Source of the DNA: Chloroflexota bacterium
GTDB lineage: Bacteria; Chloroflexota; Dormibacteria; Dormibacterales; Dormibacteraceae
Direction of reading: 5' to 3'
Assembly (NCBI GenBank): GCA_005881825.1
Contig: VBEO01000039.1
Location: 1-41,768, forward strand
DNA: 41,768 nucleotides
In this document: positions 33,130 to 41,768 of the stretch, one piece after another
Numbering within the stretch: the first letter of the stretch is position 1
Layout: every line of letters begins with the position of its first letter
Program-made: the position numbers and the translations under genes
The notes under the pieces: generated by a model
Told to the model about the DNA's origin: nothing
Database searches by the model: none
Seen by the model: only the letters and a program-made list of their open reading frames with translations

Positions 33130-33800
33130 TCGAACTGGCAGCCGGCGCGCTGGAAGCCCTGGCGCGGTATGACACGCCCACGCTCAGCAACGGCATCGAG
33201 ACCTTCGACATCCGGCCCCGCGACGCCGGCTTCGCGTCGATGGAGATTCGCTGCCTGTTCCCGGAGCTGGGCACGGCGGTGGGCTACGCGGCCACCGCCA
33301 TGATCCGCGCTCGCGGCAAGGGCCCGGACGACCAGTCGCCGCTGTGGAGGCATGTGCAGGAGGTGCCGGCGCCCCGCTTCGTTGTCGTACAAGACCTCGA
33401 CGACCCACCGGGTCACGGCTCGCTGTGGGGCGAGGTCAACGCCACCATCTTCACCGCGCTCGGCTGCGTGGGCACGATCACCAACGGCTGCGTGCGAGAC
33501 CTGAAGGAGGCGCGCGAGATGGGCTTCCGCTTCTTCGCCCGCGGCCCGGGCGTATCGCACGCCTACGTCCGCGTGGTGGCCGCCGGCGAGGAGGTGTCGG
33601 TGGGTTCGCTCACGGTGCGACCTGGCGATCTGTTGGCCGCCGACCAGCACGGCGTGCTCTCGATACCCACCGAGATCGCGGCCGAGCTGCCCGCGGCCTG
33701 CGACCGCGTCGTCGAGCGCGAGCAGAACCTGCTGCGCTGGGTGCGCTCACCGGAGTTCGACCCCGCGCGGCTGGCTGAGATGAGGAGGGTGAGGCACTAG
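33126..33800 (+). CDS. RraA-like / 4-hydroxy-4-methyl-2-oxoglutarate aldolase-family protein
   Basis: 224 residues from ATG 33126 (ATGA overlap). Contains DTPTLSNGIETF at the start, GSLWGEVNATIFTALGCVGTITNGCVRDL in two parts (the family's GxxxA and NGxxRD active-site pieces) and PGDLLAADQHGVLSIP. Members are metal-dependent aldolases or oxaloacetate decarboxylases; RraA itself regulates RNase E, but the operon speaks for an enzyme. Two different pyruvate-releasing aldolases side by side suggest a sugar-acid or aromatic-acid pathway. Confidence 0.85.
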   Translation: MIELAAGALEALARYDTPTLSNGIETFDIRPRDAGFASMEIRCLFPELGTAVGYAATAMIRARGKGPDDQSPLWRHVQEVPAPRFVVVQDLDDPPGHGSLWGEVNATIFTALGCVGTITNGCVRDLKEAREMGFRFFARGPGVSHAYVRVVAAGEEVSVGSLTVRPGDLLAADQHGVLSIPTEIAAELPAACDRVVEREQNLLRWVRSPEFDPARLAEMRRVRH

Positions 33801-35471
33801 ATGGCGGACCGCGATCTGCGCCGTTTCTCGAAAAACCTCTACGACGGCGTGGCGCGCGCCTCGGCGCGCTCCTTCCTGCTCAACATCGGCTACTCGCACG
33901 AGGACCTGGAGAAGCCGATCGTGGGCGTCGCCCACTCCTGGATCGAGACCATGCCCTGCAACTTCAACCACCGAGAGCTGGCAGAGCACGTCAAGAAGGG
34001 CGTGCGCGAGGCGGGCGGGACGCCGATGGAGTACAACACCATCTCCATCTCGGACGGCATCACGATGGGCACCGAGGGGATGAAGACGTCCCTCGTCTCC
34101 CGCGAGCTGATCGCCGACTCCATCGAGCTGGTGGCCCGCGGCCACTACTTCGACGCCCTGGTCTGCATCGTCTCCTGCGACAAGACCAACCCCGCGGGTG
34201 TGATGGCCGTGTCGCGGCTGGACCGGCCCGCAGTGGTCGTCTATGCGGGCTCGATCTACGCCGGCTCCTTTCGCGGCCGGCAGGTCGCCGTCGGCGACAT
34301 GTACGAGGCCATCGGGGCAGTTTCGGCCGGCCGCATGAGCGAGGCCGACCTGCGCGAGCTGGAGGCCGTGGCCTGCCCCGGAGCGGGAGCTTGCGGCGGC
34401 CAGTACACGGCCAACACGATGTCGATGGTGCTGGAGCTCCTGGGCATCTCCCCGGTGGGCTTCAACTCCATCCCGGCCATGGACCCGGCCAAGCGGCCGG
34501 CCTCGGAGGAGATCGGGCGGCTGGCGATGCGAGTGCTGGAGGCGGACCGCCGTCCCTCGGAGATCCTGACCCGGCGCGCCTTCGAGAACGCGACCGCGGC
34601 GGTGGCCGCCTCGGGCGGTTCCACCAACGCCGTGCTGCACCTGATCGCCATGGCTCGCGAGGTCGGCATCGACTTCACGGTCGACGACATCGACCGCATC
34701 TCGCAGCGCACGCCGCTGCTCTGCGACTTGAAGCCTGCCGGCCGCTTTGCGGCGCCCGAGCTGCACAAGGCAGGCGGCATCGCGGTGCTGACGCAGCGCC
34801 TGATCGAAGGCGGTCACGTGGACGGTGACGCCATGACCGTCACCGGCCGCACCTTGGCCGAGGAATGCGCGGAGGTGCGCGAGATGCCTGGCCAGGAGGT
34901 GGTGCGGCCGCTGTCCGACCCGTTCTCGGCCGAAGGCGGGCTGGTAATCCTCAAGGGGCGCCTGGCGCCGGAAGGCGCGGTGGTCAAGATCGCGCATCAC
35001 CATCCCCACCTGCACCGGGGCCCAGCGCGCGTCTTCAACCGCGAGGAGGACGCGCTGGCGGCGGTGCTCGGGCAGCGGATCCAGCCCGGCGACGTGGTGG
35101 TGATCCGCTACGAGGGCCCGCGCGGCGGGCCCGGGATGCGGGAGATGCTGCAGGTGACCGGCGCCATCGTGGGCCAGGGCCTGGGCGACTCGGTGGCGCT
35201 GCTGACCGACGGCCGCTTCTCGGGCGCCACCCAGGGGCTGATGGTGGGGCACATCGCGCCCGAGGCCGCCGTGGGAGGGCCGCTCGCCGCCCTGCGCGAC
35301 GGGGACGTGGTCCTGGTCGACGTTCCCAACCGCAACCTCGACGTGGAGGGCGTCGACATCGCCGAGCGGATGCGGGACTGGTCGCCGCCCGAGCCGCATT
35401 ACCGATCGGGGGTGATGGCCAAGTACGCGGCGCAGGTGAAGAGCGCGAGCGAGGGCGCCGTCACCTGGTAG
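33801..35471 (+). CDS. ilvD: Dihydroxyacid dehydratase, IlvD/Edd family
   Basis: 556 residues, the usual IlvD length. [2Fe-2S]-type cluster Cys residues are in [22 protein letters not shown] and [85 protein letters not shown] and [12 protein letters not shown] are all in place. It dehydrates dihydroxyacids in valine and isoleucine synthesis. CDKTNPAG deviates from the common CDKNMPG, and the position after two aldolases leaves open a role as sugar-acid dehydratase. Starts directly after the stop of the RraA-like gene. Confidence 0.9.
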   Translation: MADRDLRRFSKNLYDGVARASARSFLLNIGYSHEDLEKPIVGVAHSWIETMPCNFNHRELAEHVKKGVREAGGTPMEYNTISISDGITMGTEGMKTSLVSRELIADSIELVARGHYFDALVCIVSCDKTNPAGVMAVSRLDRPAVVVYAGSIYAGSFRGRQVAVGDMYEAIGAVSAGRMSEADLRELEAVACPGAGACGGQYTANTMSMVLELLGISPVGFNSIPAMDPAKRPASEEIGRLAMRVLEADRRPSEILTRRAFENATAAVAASGGSTNAVLHLIAMAREVGIDFTVDDIDRISQRTPLLCDLKPAGRFAAPELHKAGGIAVLTQRLIEGGHVDGDAMTVTGRTLAEECAEVREMPGQEVVRPLSDPFSAEGGLVILKGRLAPEGAVVKIAHHHPHLHRGPARVFNREEDALAAVLGQRIQPGDVVVIRYEGPRGGPGMREMLQVTGAIVGQGLGDSVALLTDGRFSGATQGLMVGHIAPEAAVGGPLAALRDGDVVLVDVPNRNLDVEGVDIAERMRDWSPPEPHYRSGVMAKYAAQVKSASEGAVTW

Positions 35472-35488
35472 CCGGGCAGTGGTCCCTT

Positions 35489-36315
35489 TCAGACGATCAG
35501 CAGCACCACGCCCGCCAGGATCGCCGCGGCTCCCGCCAGCTTCAGGGCAAGACCCTGACGCTCGCGCAGGCGCAGCACGCCCCAGGCGCTGACCAGCACG
35601 ATGGCCGACTCCCGGGCCGGCGCCACCACCGTCACCGGCGCGATGGCCAGGGCCACCAGGACCACGTAGAAGGTGGCCGACATCAGCAAGCCCACCAAGG
35701 CCGAGCGGCGCCAGCCGGGCGCGCTGCCGGCGCCGCCGAAAACGGTCACCCAGGCCGCCAGCAGGCCACAGGTCAGCATGAACATCAGCCAGCCGTAGAG
35801 CCAAGGGGGCCCTAAGCGCACGCCGACCCGGTCGATGAGCGTGTAAGTGCCAATGCAGAGGCCGGTCAGCAGCGCAGCCAGCAGCGGACCGGAGGCGCCC
35901 GAGGGGCGCCGCACCAGCCAGATCCCCGCCAGCAGGGCCGCCACCCCCAGCAGCTGCACCGGCCCCAGCTGCTCGCGCAGGAGCAGGAGGCCGCCCGCCA
36001 CGGCGATCAGCGGTCCGGTGCCGCGGGCAATCGGGTAGACGAAGGAGAGCTCACCCCGCCGGTAGGCGTGGCTCAGAAAGACGAAGTAGAAGAGCTCCGC
36101 AACAGCCGAACCGGCGACGCAAAGCCAGCCCACAGGCTGCAGGCCGGGCCTGCCCGTCAGCAGCCAGACCAGCAGCACGAGCGGCGCGAAGAGCAGGTTG
36201 CCCGCGACCAGCGCCCGCAGCGAAAGGCGGAGCGGATCCGAGGAGCCCTTGAGCATCACGTTCCAGGCCGCGTGCATGCCGGCGGCGCCGAGGACCAGCG
36301 CCAGGGCGGCGGGGA

Positions 36316-36319
<4 letters not shown>
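35489..36319 (-). CDS. EamA/DMT-family transporter
   Basis: 276 residues, about ten hydrophobic segments in two EamA repeats (HAAWNVMLKGSSDPLRLSLRA, YFVFLSHAYRRGELSFVYPIARGTGP, LIDRVGVRLG, SAIVLVSAWGVLRLRERQG). Exports or imports a small metabolite. The best-fitting start is a CTG at 36319 that overlaps the ATPase stop as CTGA, since IPAALALVLGAAGMHAAWN is the normal first helix; the first ATG, inside that helix at GMHAAWN, would cut it. Substrate unknown. Confidence 0.82.
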
Positions 36320-37374
<1,055 letters not shown>

Positions 37375-37383
37375 TTGCCGACC

Positions 37384-37390
37384 TATGCTA
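37384..37390. promoter_or_regulatory. Overlapping divergent -10 boxes between the ATPase and binding-protein genes
   Basis: In the 106-base gap (37375-37480) the AT-rich CCTATGCTAAATCC is the only promoter-like stretch. Plus strand TATGCT (37384-37389) points to the binding-protein gene with a leader of about 85 bases; minus strand TAGCAT (37390-37385) points to the ATPase gene with almost no leader. Each matches the -10 consensus at 4 of 6 positions. GGAGACGGAGGAG provides the ribosome-binding site before ATG 37481. Confidence 0.35.
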
Positions 37391-37480
37391 AATCCGACCC
37401 CCCGGCGGGGAGAAGAGTCGGGTTGAGCGGCCGGGCGCGAGCCGGCGGGAAGATACCGACAGGACGGAGACGGAGGAGAC

Positions 37481-38878
37481 ATGACGAACGACGAGCTCGT
37501 GGAAGTCTTTGAACGCGATCCAGAGCTGTACCAGTGGACGCGGCGCACTTTCCTCAAGCGCACTGGGGCCCTGGTCGTCACCGCCTCCCTGGCCGAGATG
37601 TGGGCGGTGGCCTGCGGCGGGTCCACGGGCGGCACCAACACCGCCACCACGGGCAAGGCCCCGGTGCCGCGCAAGGGCGCCCGCATCGTCTACACGCAGT
37701 GGAACAGCTTCGTGCCGGCGGGCGATGCCGAGGTCCGGCGCCAGGCGCAGGAGTTCGGCGACAAGTTCGGGGTGGAGGTGGTCGTCCAGACCATCACCCA
37801 GGACGACCTGATCGCCAAGACGGCCGCCTACGTGCAGGCCGGTGACGGCCCGGACGTGATCTCCATGCAGTACTCCTGGCCGCACCTCTACACGAGCGCG
37901 TGCCTGGACGTGACCAACGAAGTCAACATCCTGAAGCAGCGATTGGGTGCGATCCATCCCGTCAACGACGCCTACACCAAGGTCAACGGCGTCTACCGCG
38001 CCGTCCCCTACACGATCGTGATGAACGCCTGGAGCTACCGCACGGACTACTTCGAGAAGGCCGGCGTCTCAGGCTTCCCCAAGACCTTCGAGGACATGCT
38101 CACGGCGGCCGGCAAGCTGGCCAAGGCCACCGGCAAGCCGATCGCGCAGACGGTCGGCCACGCCTACGGCGACTCCCTGACGATGTGGCTGCCCGTGCTC
38201 TGGGCGCACGGCGGCAAGGAGACCGACGCCGGCGGCAAGGTCACCATCAACTCCCCGGAGACGCTGAAGGCCATCGACTGGGCGCTGCGCGCCAAGGCCG
38301 CCGGGGAGGTCTTCCACCCCGAGTGGCTCGACCCCGACAACAACCAGGCCTACCACTCCGACAACATCAGCGCCACCTTGAACGGGCCCTCGATCTACAT
38401 CAAGGAGCGGGACACCAACAAGAAGTTCGACAAGGTCACCGACAACGCCGTCATGCCTGGAGGACCGAAAGGCGTCTTCACGATGAACCTGATCTTCAAC
38501 CAGGCCGTCATGAAGTGGACCAAGGAGCCGGAGACGGCCAAGGCTTTCGTGCTGTACCAGATGGACAAGGACAACTACTTGAAATGGATGGCCGCCGCCG
38601 GCGGCTATGACATCGGGCCTTTCGCGGCCATCAACAACGCGCCCGTGTTCCAGTCGGACGCCAAGCTCAAGGCCTTCCACGACGTGGCATACGACGCCTC
38701 TAACAAGCCGATCGGTTACTGGCCCGGATGGCCGGCTCCCCCCAGCAAGAAGACGAGCCAGGCGCAGGCCGAGTACATCACCGCCGACATGTTCGCCAAG
38801 GCGCTGGCCGGGACCTCGCCGCAGACGGCCGTGAAGGAGGCGGAGGACCGGCTCCGGAACATCTGGGAGAAGCCGTAG
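37481..38878 (+). CDS. Carbohydrate-binding protein with Tat-type lipoprotein signal
   Basis: 465 residues. A 20-residue polar N-terminus precedes TRRTFLKRTGALVV, a twin-arginine motif, then a hydrophobic stretch and a lipobox-like AVACGG. The mature protein is a family 1 solute-binding protein (ARIVYTQWNSFVPAG, DGPDVISMQYSWPHLY, YRTDYFEKAGVSGFPKTFED, NGPSIYIKERDTN). Export folded through Tat would fit a protein with bound ligand. The ATG has a strong GGAGG site. Its TAG stop lies in CGTAGGGG, as in three other genes here. Confidence 0.9.
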   Translation: MTNDELVEVFERDPELYQWTRRTFLKRTGALVVTASLAEMWAVACGGSTGGTNTATTGKAPVPRKGARIVYTQWNSFVPAGDAEVRRQAQEFGDKFGVEVVVQTITQDDLIAKTAAYVQAGDGPDVISMQYSWPHLYTSACLDVTNEVNILKQRLGAIHPVNDAYTKVNGVYRAVPYTIVMNAWSYRTDYFEKAGVSGFPKTFEDMLTAAGKLAKATGKPIAQTVGHAYGDSLTMWLPVLWAHGGKETDAGGKVTINSPETLKAIDWALRAKAAGEVFHPEWLDPDNNQAYHSDNISATLNGPSIYIKERDTNKKFDKVTDNAVMPGGPKGVFTMNLIFNQAVMKWTKEPETAKAFVLYQMDKDNYLKWMAAAGGYDIGPFAAINNAPVFQSDAKLKAFHDVAYDASNKPIGYWPGWPAPPSKKTSQAQAEYITADMFAKALAGTSPQTAVKEAEDRLRNIWEKP

Positions 38879-38888
38879 GGGCAGGGGG
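38874..38888. repeat. Truncated CGTAGGGG repeat edge at a gene end
   Basis: CGTAGGGGCAGGGGG reads like one arm of the repeats at 14.7 kb without its partner arm. The TAG at 38876-38878 is the stop of the preceding gene. Confidence 0.35.
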
Positions 38889-38900
38889 TCCGACTCACCC

Positions 38901-39854
38901 GTGAGCATCATCACCCGGGCGCGAGCGCGCAGCGTCGGCCTGCCCCACAAGCGGCCGAACCCGTTCGACAACGAGGCTTTCCTCGGCTACCTGCTGCTGG
39001 TGCCGACGGTCCTCGTGCTGTCGATCTTCCTGGCGTTTCCCTTCATCTACGGCGTCGTGCTCTCTACGACCTCGACGGAGGTCGGGGACGAGGTGCTCGG
39101 CAGGTTCGTGGCCCTGGCCAACTACCTGTTCGAGATGGCGCGCGACGGCGTCTTTCGAACGGCCTTCGTGAACACCTTCAGCTACACCTTCTACACCACG
39201 ATCGTGAAGTTCGTGCTCGGCCTCAGCATGGCCCTGCTGCTGAACCAGGTCTTCCCGGCGCAGCGCTTCGTGCGGGCGGCCCTGCTGCTGCCCTGGATCA
39301 TTCCCAGCGTGCTCTCCACGTTGGCCTGGCGCTGGATGTTCGATCCCACCTTCAGCGTCATCAACTGGGTCATGAACTCGGGCCTGCACCTGCCGATCTG
39401 CCACGGCTCCACCACCTGCGTCAACTGGCTGGGCACCCCGGGCACCGCGATGCTGGCCATGATGATCGTGAACATCTGGCGCGGCACGCCCTTCTACGGC
39501 ATCGCTTTCCTGGCCGGGCTGCAGACCATCCCCACCGACCTCTACGAGGCCGCGAGGGTGGACGGCGCCACGCGCTGGCGGCAGTTCCTGCACATCACGC
39601 TGCCGATGCTGCGGCCCGTGCTGCTGGTCGTGATCCTGCTCTCCACCATCCTCACCTTCGCGGACTTCCAGCTGCCCTGGGTGCTCACCCGGGGCGCGCC
39701 TTACAACAGCACGCAGCTGCTGGCGACCTGGGCCTACACGATCGCCATCCCGGGCAACCAGCTCAGCATCGGGGCGGCCGTCTCGCTCTTCCTCTTCCCC
39801 GTCCTGACCGTGGTGATCGGGGTCGTCCTCCTGCTCCTGAGGCGCCCGGAATAG
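38901..39854 (+). CDS. Carbohydrate ABC transporter permease, MalF type
   Basis: 317 residues, first transmembrane segment at about 30-55 (LGYLLLVPTVLVLSIFLAFP). EAA loop EAARVDGATRWRQFLHITLP. Typical WRGTPFYGIAFLAGLQTIP precedes it. Starts GTG 38901, 22 bases after the binding-protein stop, and shares one base with the next start (TAGTG). Confidence 0.92.
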   Translation: MSIITRARARSVGLPHKRPNPFDNEAFLGYLLLVPTVLVLSIFLAFPFIYGVVLSTTSTEVGDEVLGRFVALANYLFEMARDGVFRTAFVNTFSYTFYTTIVKFVLGLSMALLLNQVFPAQRFVRAALLLPWIIPSVLSTLAWRWMFDPTFSVINWVMNSGLHLPICHGSTTCVNWLGTPGTAMLAMMIVNIWRGTPFYGIAFLAGLQTIPTDLYEAARVDGATRWRQFLHITLPMLRPVLLVVILLSTILTFADFQLPWVLTRGAPYNSTQLLATWAYTIAIPGNQLSIGAAVSLFLFPVLTVVIGVVLLLLRRPE

Positions 39855-40777
39855 TGGCCGAGGCCCAGGTCCCCCAGCAGGTCGGAGGTGCCGGCTGGCT
39901 GCGGCGGCGCCAGCGTGGCCCGCGGGGCCGGATCGAGATCGGGGATCCGTTCCTGGCCCGGCTCTTCCGGATCTACATTCCCGTCTGCTTCTTCGTGCTG
40001 GTCACGCTCTTCCCCTTCTACTGGATGCTCATCACCAGCATCAAGAGCGACACCGAGCTGCTGGACTTCAACCAGCTGCCCATCTTCGTGCGCCAGCCGA
40101 CGCTCAAGAACTACGAGCACCTCTTCACTCAGACCTTCTTCCCGCACTGGGCTCTCAACACCGCGATCGTGGCCGTGGTCTCGACCACGATCTCGCTCTT
40201 CTGCAGCATCCTGGCCGGCTACTCGCTGGGCCGGCTGCGCTTTCGCGGCGCTAACTGGATCGGATGGGCGATCTTCGTCACCTACCTGGTTCCGCCCACC
40301 CTGCTCTTCCTGGGGATGGCGAAGCTGATCCAGGTCTTCGTCCTATACAACAACCTCTGGTCACTGATCCTGACCTACCCCACCTTCCTGATCCCGTTCT
40401 GCACCTGGCTGCTGATCGGCTACTTCAAGGGCATCCCGCGGGAGCTGGAGGAGTCCGCACTGGTGGACGGGGCGACCCGGATCCAGGCCATGGTCCGGAT
40501 CGCCATCCCGCTGGCGCTTCCGGGCATCCTGTCGGCGGGGATGTTCGCCTTCACGCTCTCCTGGAACGAGTACCTCTACTCCCTGATCTTCATGAACGAC
40601 CCCATTTCCAAGACGATCCCGGTCGGCGTGACACAGGACCTGATCCGGGGCGACGAGTTCTTCTGGGGCGAGCTGATGGCGGCCGCCCTGCTGGGCTCGA
40701 TCCCGGTGGCGATGCTCTACTCGTTCTTTGTCGACTATTTCGTCGCCGGCATGACCGCCGGAGCCGTCAAGGGCTGA
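39854..40777 (+). CDS. Carbohydrate ABC transporter permease, MalG type
   Basis: 307 residues with a Gly/Arg-rich N-terminal cytoplasmic stretch of about 35 residues, then YIPVCFFVLVTLFPFYWMLITS as first helix. This is how an intact MalG start looks, and is a useful contrast to the cut permease at 18.2-19.0 kb. EAA loop EESALVDGATRIQAMVRIAIPL; C-terminus GMTAGAVKG. Forms the channel with the preceding permease. Confidence 0.92.
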   Translation: MAEAQVPQQVGGAGWLRRRQRGPRGRIEIGDPFLARLFRIYIPVCFFVLVTLFPFYWMLITSIKSDTELLDFNQLPIFVRQPTLKNYEHLFTQTFFPHWALNTAIVAVVSTTISLFCSILAGYSLGRLRFRGANWIGWAIFVTYLVPPTLLFLGMAKLIQVFVLYNNLWSLILTYPTFLIPFCTWLLIGYFKGIPRELEESALVDGATRIQAMVRIAIPLALPGILSAGMFAFTLSWNEYLYSLIFMNDPISKTIPVGVTQDLIRGDEFFWGELMAAALLGSIPVAMLYSFFVDYFVAGMTAGAVKG

Positions 40778-40964
40778 GGCGGGCGCGGGCCGAATGGGCC
40801 GGGGCATCGTGGACCAGGTCGCCACCATGCGCGGCCTAGGAGTGCTGGCCCTCGCCGACGCCGACCCGGCGCGCGCGCTGGCCGGCTTCACGGATTGCGT
40901 CCATGACTGCGAAGTGTATGTTCGTAGGGCACCAACCACTCATCAACCGGGGGGTAGGACATGA
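40776..40964 (+). pseudogene. Remnant of an NAD(P)-dependent oxidoreductase (SAF/homoserine-dehydrogenase-like)
   Basis: In frame from 40776 to the TGA at 40964 the sequence gives AGAGRMGRGIVDQV, then ATMRGLGVLALADADPARAL. This is the Rossmann GxGxxG start and second strand of a family of NAD(P)-binding oxidoreductases related to homoserine dehydrogenase with a SAF domain, usually over 400 residues. The residues before GAG are missing because the permease stop lies there, and after LAGF the sequence changes to the promoter of the next gene. Only some 35 residues survive. An ATG at 40794 could start a 56-residue peptide but this is unlikely to be functional. Confidence 0.55.
40895..40922 (+). 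promoter_or_regulatory. Candidate promoter for the last binding-protein gene
   Basis: TTGCGT (40895-40900) and TATGTT (40917-40922) are 16 bases apart and resemble -35 and -10 elements (3 and 4 of 6 matches). The ATG is at 40961 behind a G-rich GGGGGGTAGG that may act as ribosome-binding site. Confidence 0.35.
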
Positions 40965-41768
40965 CCCTTTTCGACAGCAACTTGTCGCGGAGGCGGTTTT
41001 TGTCGGGAGCCGCCACGGCAGCCGCGGGGCTGGCGGCAGCGGCCTGCGCTCCGCCCGGAACGGCGCCCAGCGGCACCAGCAGCAGCGGTCCCAGCGTGCC
41101 GCAGACCAACAAAGAGCTGAAGATCCTGACCTGGAACCACTTCATCCCTCAGTTCGACCAGTGGTTCGACCCCTGGGTCAAGTCCTGGGCTTCCAGCAAC
41201 AACATCGACGTCAGCATCGACCACATCAACATCGCCGACCTCCCCGCGCGCTTTGCCGCCGAGGTGGCCGCCAGGGCCGGCCACGACCTGATCCAGATGA
41301 TCGCGCAGCCGGCGACCTACCTGTACGAGCACAGCCTGGTCGACGTCGGCGACATCATCAGCTACGCCGAGAGCAAGCTGGGCACGCTGGACACCGCCAG
41401 CAACAAGATCGGCAAGGTCAACGGCACCTGGCGCGCCTGGCCGAACTTCTTCATCGATCAGCCGCTGATGATGCGCAAGGACATCCTGCAGCAGGTCGGC
41501 GAGGACCCCGGCTCCATCAAGGGTTGGGAGGACGTCCTGCGCGTCGGCAAGAAGATGAAGGGGATCGGCAAACCGGGCGGCATCGCCATCTCCCACTGCA
41601 ACGATTCCAACCACACGCTGCGCAGCATCATGTGGTCGTTCGGAGCCAGCGAGGTCGGCTCGGACGGCAAGACGGTGACCGTCGACACGTCCCAGATGCG
41701 GGACTACCTGACCTTTATGCAGGAGTTCTACCACACGGCTCTCTTCGAGGAAGTCTTCGCCTGGCAGG
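40961..41768 (+). CDS. Carbohydrate-binding protein with Tat-type lipoprotein signal, partial
   Basis: 269 codons present; the gene runs off the right edge. The N-terminus LSRRRFLSGAATAAAGLAAA is a twin-arginine signal followed by a lipobox (AAACAPP) and a Ser/Thr/Gly tether. The mature part is a family 1 solute-binding protein: ELKILTWNHFIPQFDQW, GHDLIQMIAQPATYLYEH, FIDQPLMMRKDILQQVG and KPGGIAISHCNDSNH. Its permeases presumably lie to the right. It is the fourth importer in the window and lies next to the third, separated by the gene remnant. Confidence 0.88.
   Translation, partial: MTLFDSNLSRRRFLSGAATAAAGLAAAACAPPGTAPSGTSSSGPSVPQTNKELKILTWNHFIPQFDQWFDPWVKSWASSNNIDVSIDHINIADLPARFAAEVAARAGHDLIQMIAQPATYLYEHSLVDVGDIISYAESKLGTLDTASNKIGKVNGTWRAWPNFFIDQPLMMRKDILQQVGEDPGSIKGWEDVLRVGKKMKGIGKPGGIAISHCNDSNHTLRSIMWSFGASEVGSDGKTVTVDTSQMRDYLTFMQEFYHTALFEEVFAWQ

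Noticed and set aside
33747-35804. Long open frame of 685 codons on the minus strand opposite ilvD
   Set aside because: It is antisense to a fully recognisable ilvD, has no family features and shows the Arg/Gly/His-rich composition of GC-rich shadow frames.

Overview
The window is about 41.8 kb of very GC-rich bacterial DNA, densely coded on both strands in short operons. Genes usually overlap by 1-4 bases (ATGA, GTGA, TTGA, TGATG), and GTG and TTG starts are common. The gene content fits a soil heterotroph of the Chloroflexota / 'Candidatus Dormibacterota' / Actinobacteriota sphere: a form II molybdenum hydroxylase, four carbohydrate ABC importers, amino-sugar recycling, and secreted proteins of the kind seen there. 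This placement is an inference from style and content, since no rRNA or tRNA gene is present. No stretch longer than 300 bases lacks a gene.

Layout. (1) 1-3341, minus strand: coxS-coxL-coxM, a CO-dehydrogenase/aldehyde-oxidase-like molybdenum hydroxylase; coxM runs off the left edge. (2) 3472-10096, plus strand: coxG, S9 peptidase, amidase, a frameshifted methyltransferase, 2-oxoacid dehydrogenase E1 alpha, and an E1 beta fused to a shortened E2 acyltransferase-like domain. (3) 10156-14702, plus: secreted GHL10-type glycoside hydrolase and a complete sugar importer without its own ATPase. (4) 14833-22091, minus: importer (binding protein, two permeases), nagZ, nagA, a SIS-domain sugar isomerase/deaminase and a GntR/UTRA repressor. 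Divergent from it are murQ and a lipoyl-bearing E2-like protein (22124-23744). Together these look like recovery of peptidoglycan amino sugars. (5) 23741-28586: two GNAT acetyltransferases, a small membrane protein, glcD, a secreted GH25-like protein and paaK. (6) 28605-31314: a decayed aminotransferase, a probable selenocysteine-containing DsbA/FrnE-type oxidoreductase, and a secreted protein with an in-frame stop. (7) 31370-35471: 2-hydroxyacid dehydrogenase, HpcH/HpaI aldolase, RraA-like protein and ilvD. (8) 35489-41768: EamA transporter and the only ABC ATPase of the window, divergent from a third importer, a gene remnant, and a fourth binding protein cut by the right edge.

Most notable. 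A DsbA/FrnE-family gene has TGA exactly where the first redox cysteine should be, followed at the right distance by a SECIS-like hairpin. The E2 component of a 2-oxoacid dehydrogenase seems divided between two loci: the E1 beta fusion keeps the DHRxxDG motif but has no lipoyl domain, and the lipoyl protein has lost the catalytic His. Palindromic 'CGTAGGGG' repeats supply the TAG stop of four genes and appear to have truncated one, while a second type of palindromic repeat encodes the linker of the E1 beta fusion. Several genes carry deletions or frameshifts, which may be real decay or assembly errors. At several divergent gene pairs one AT-rich box can serve as the -10 element for both directions.
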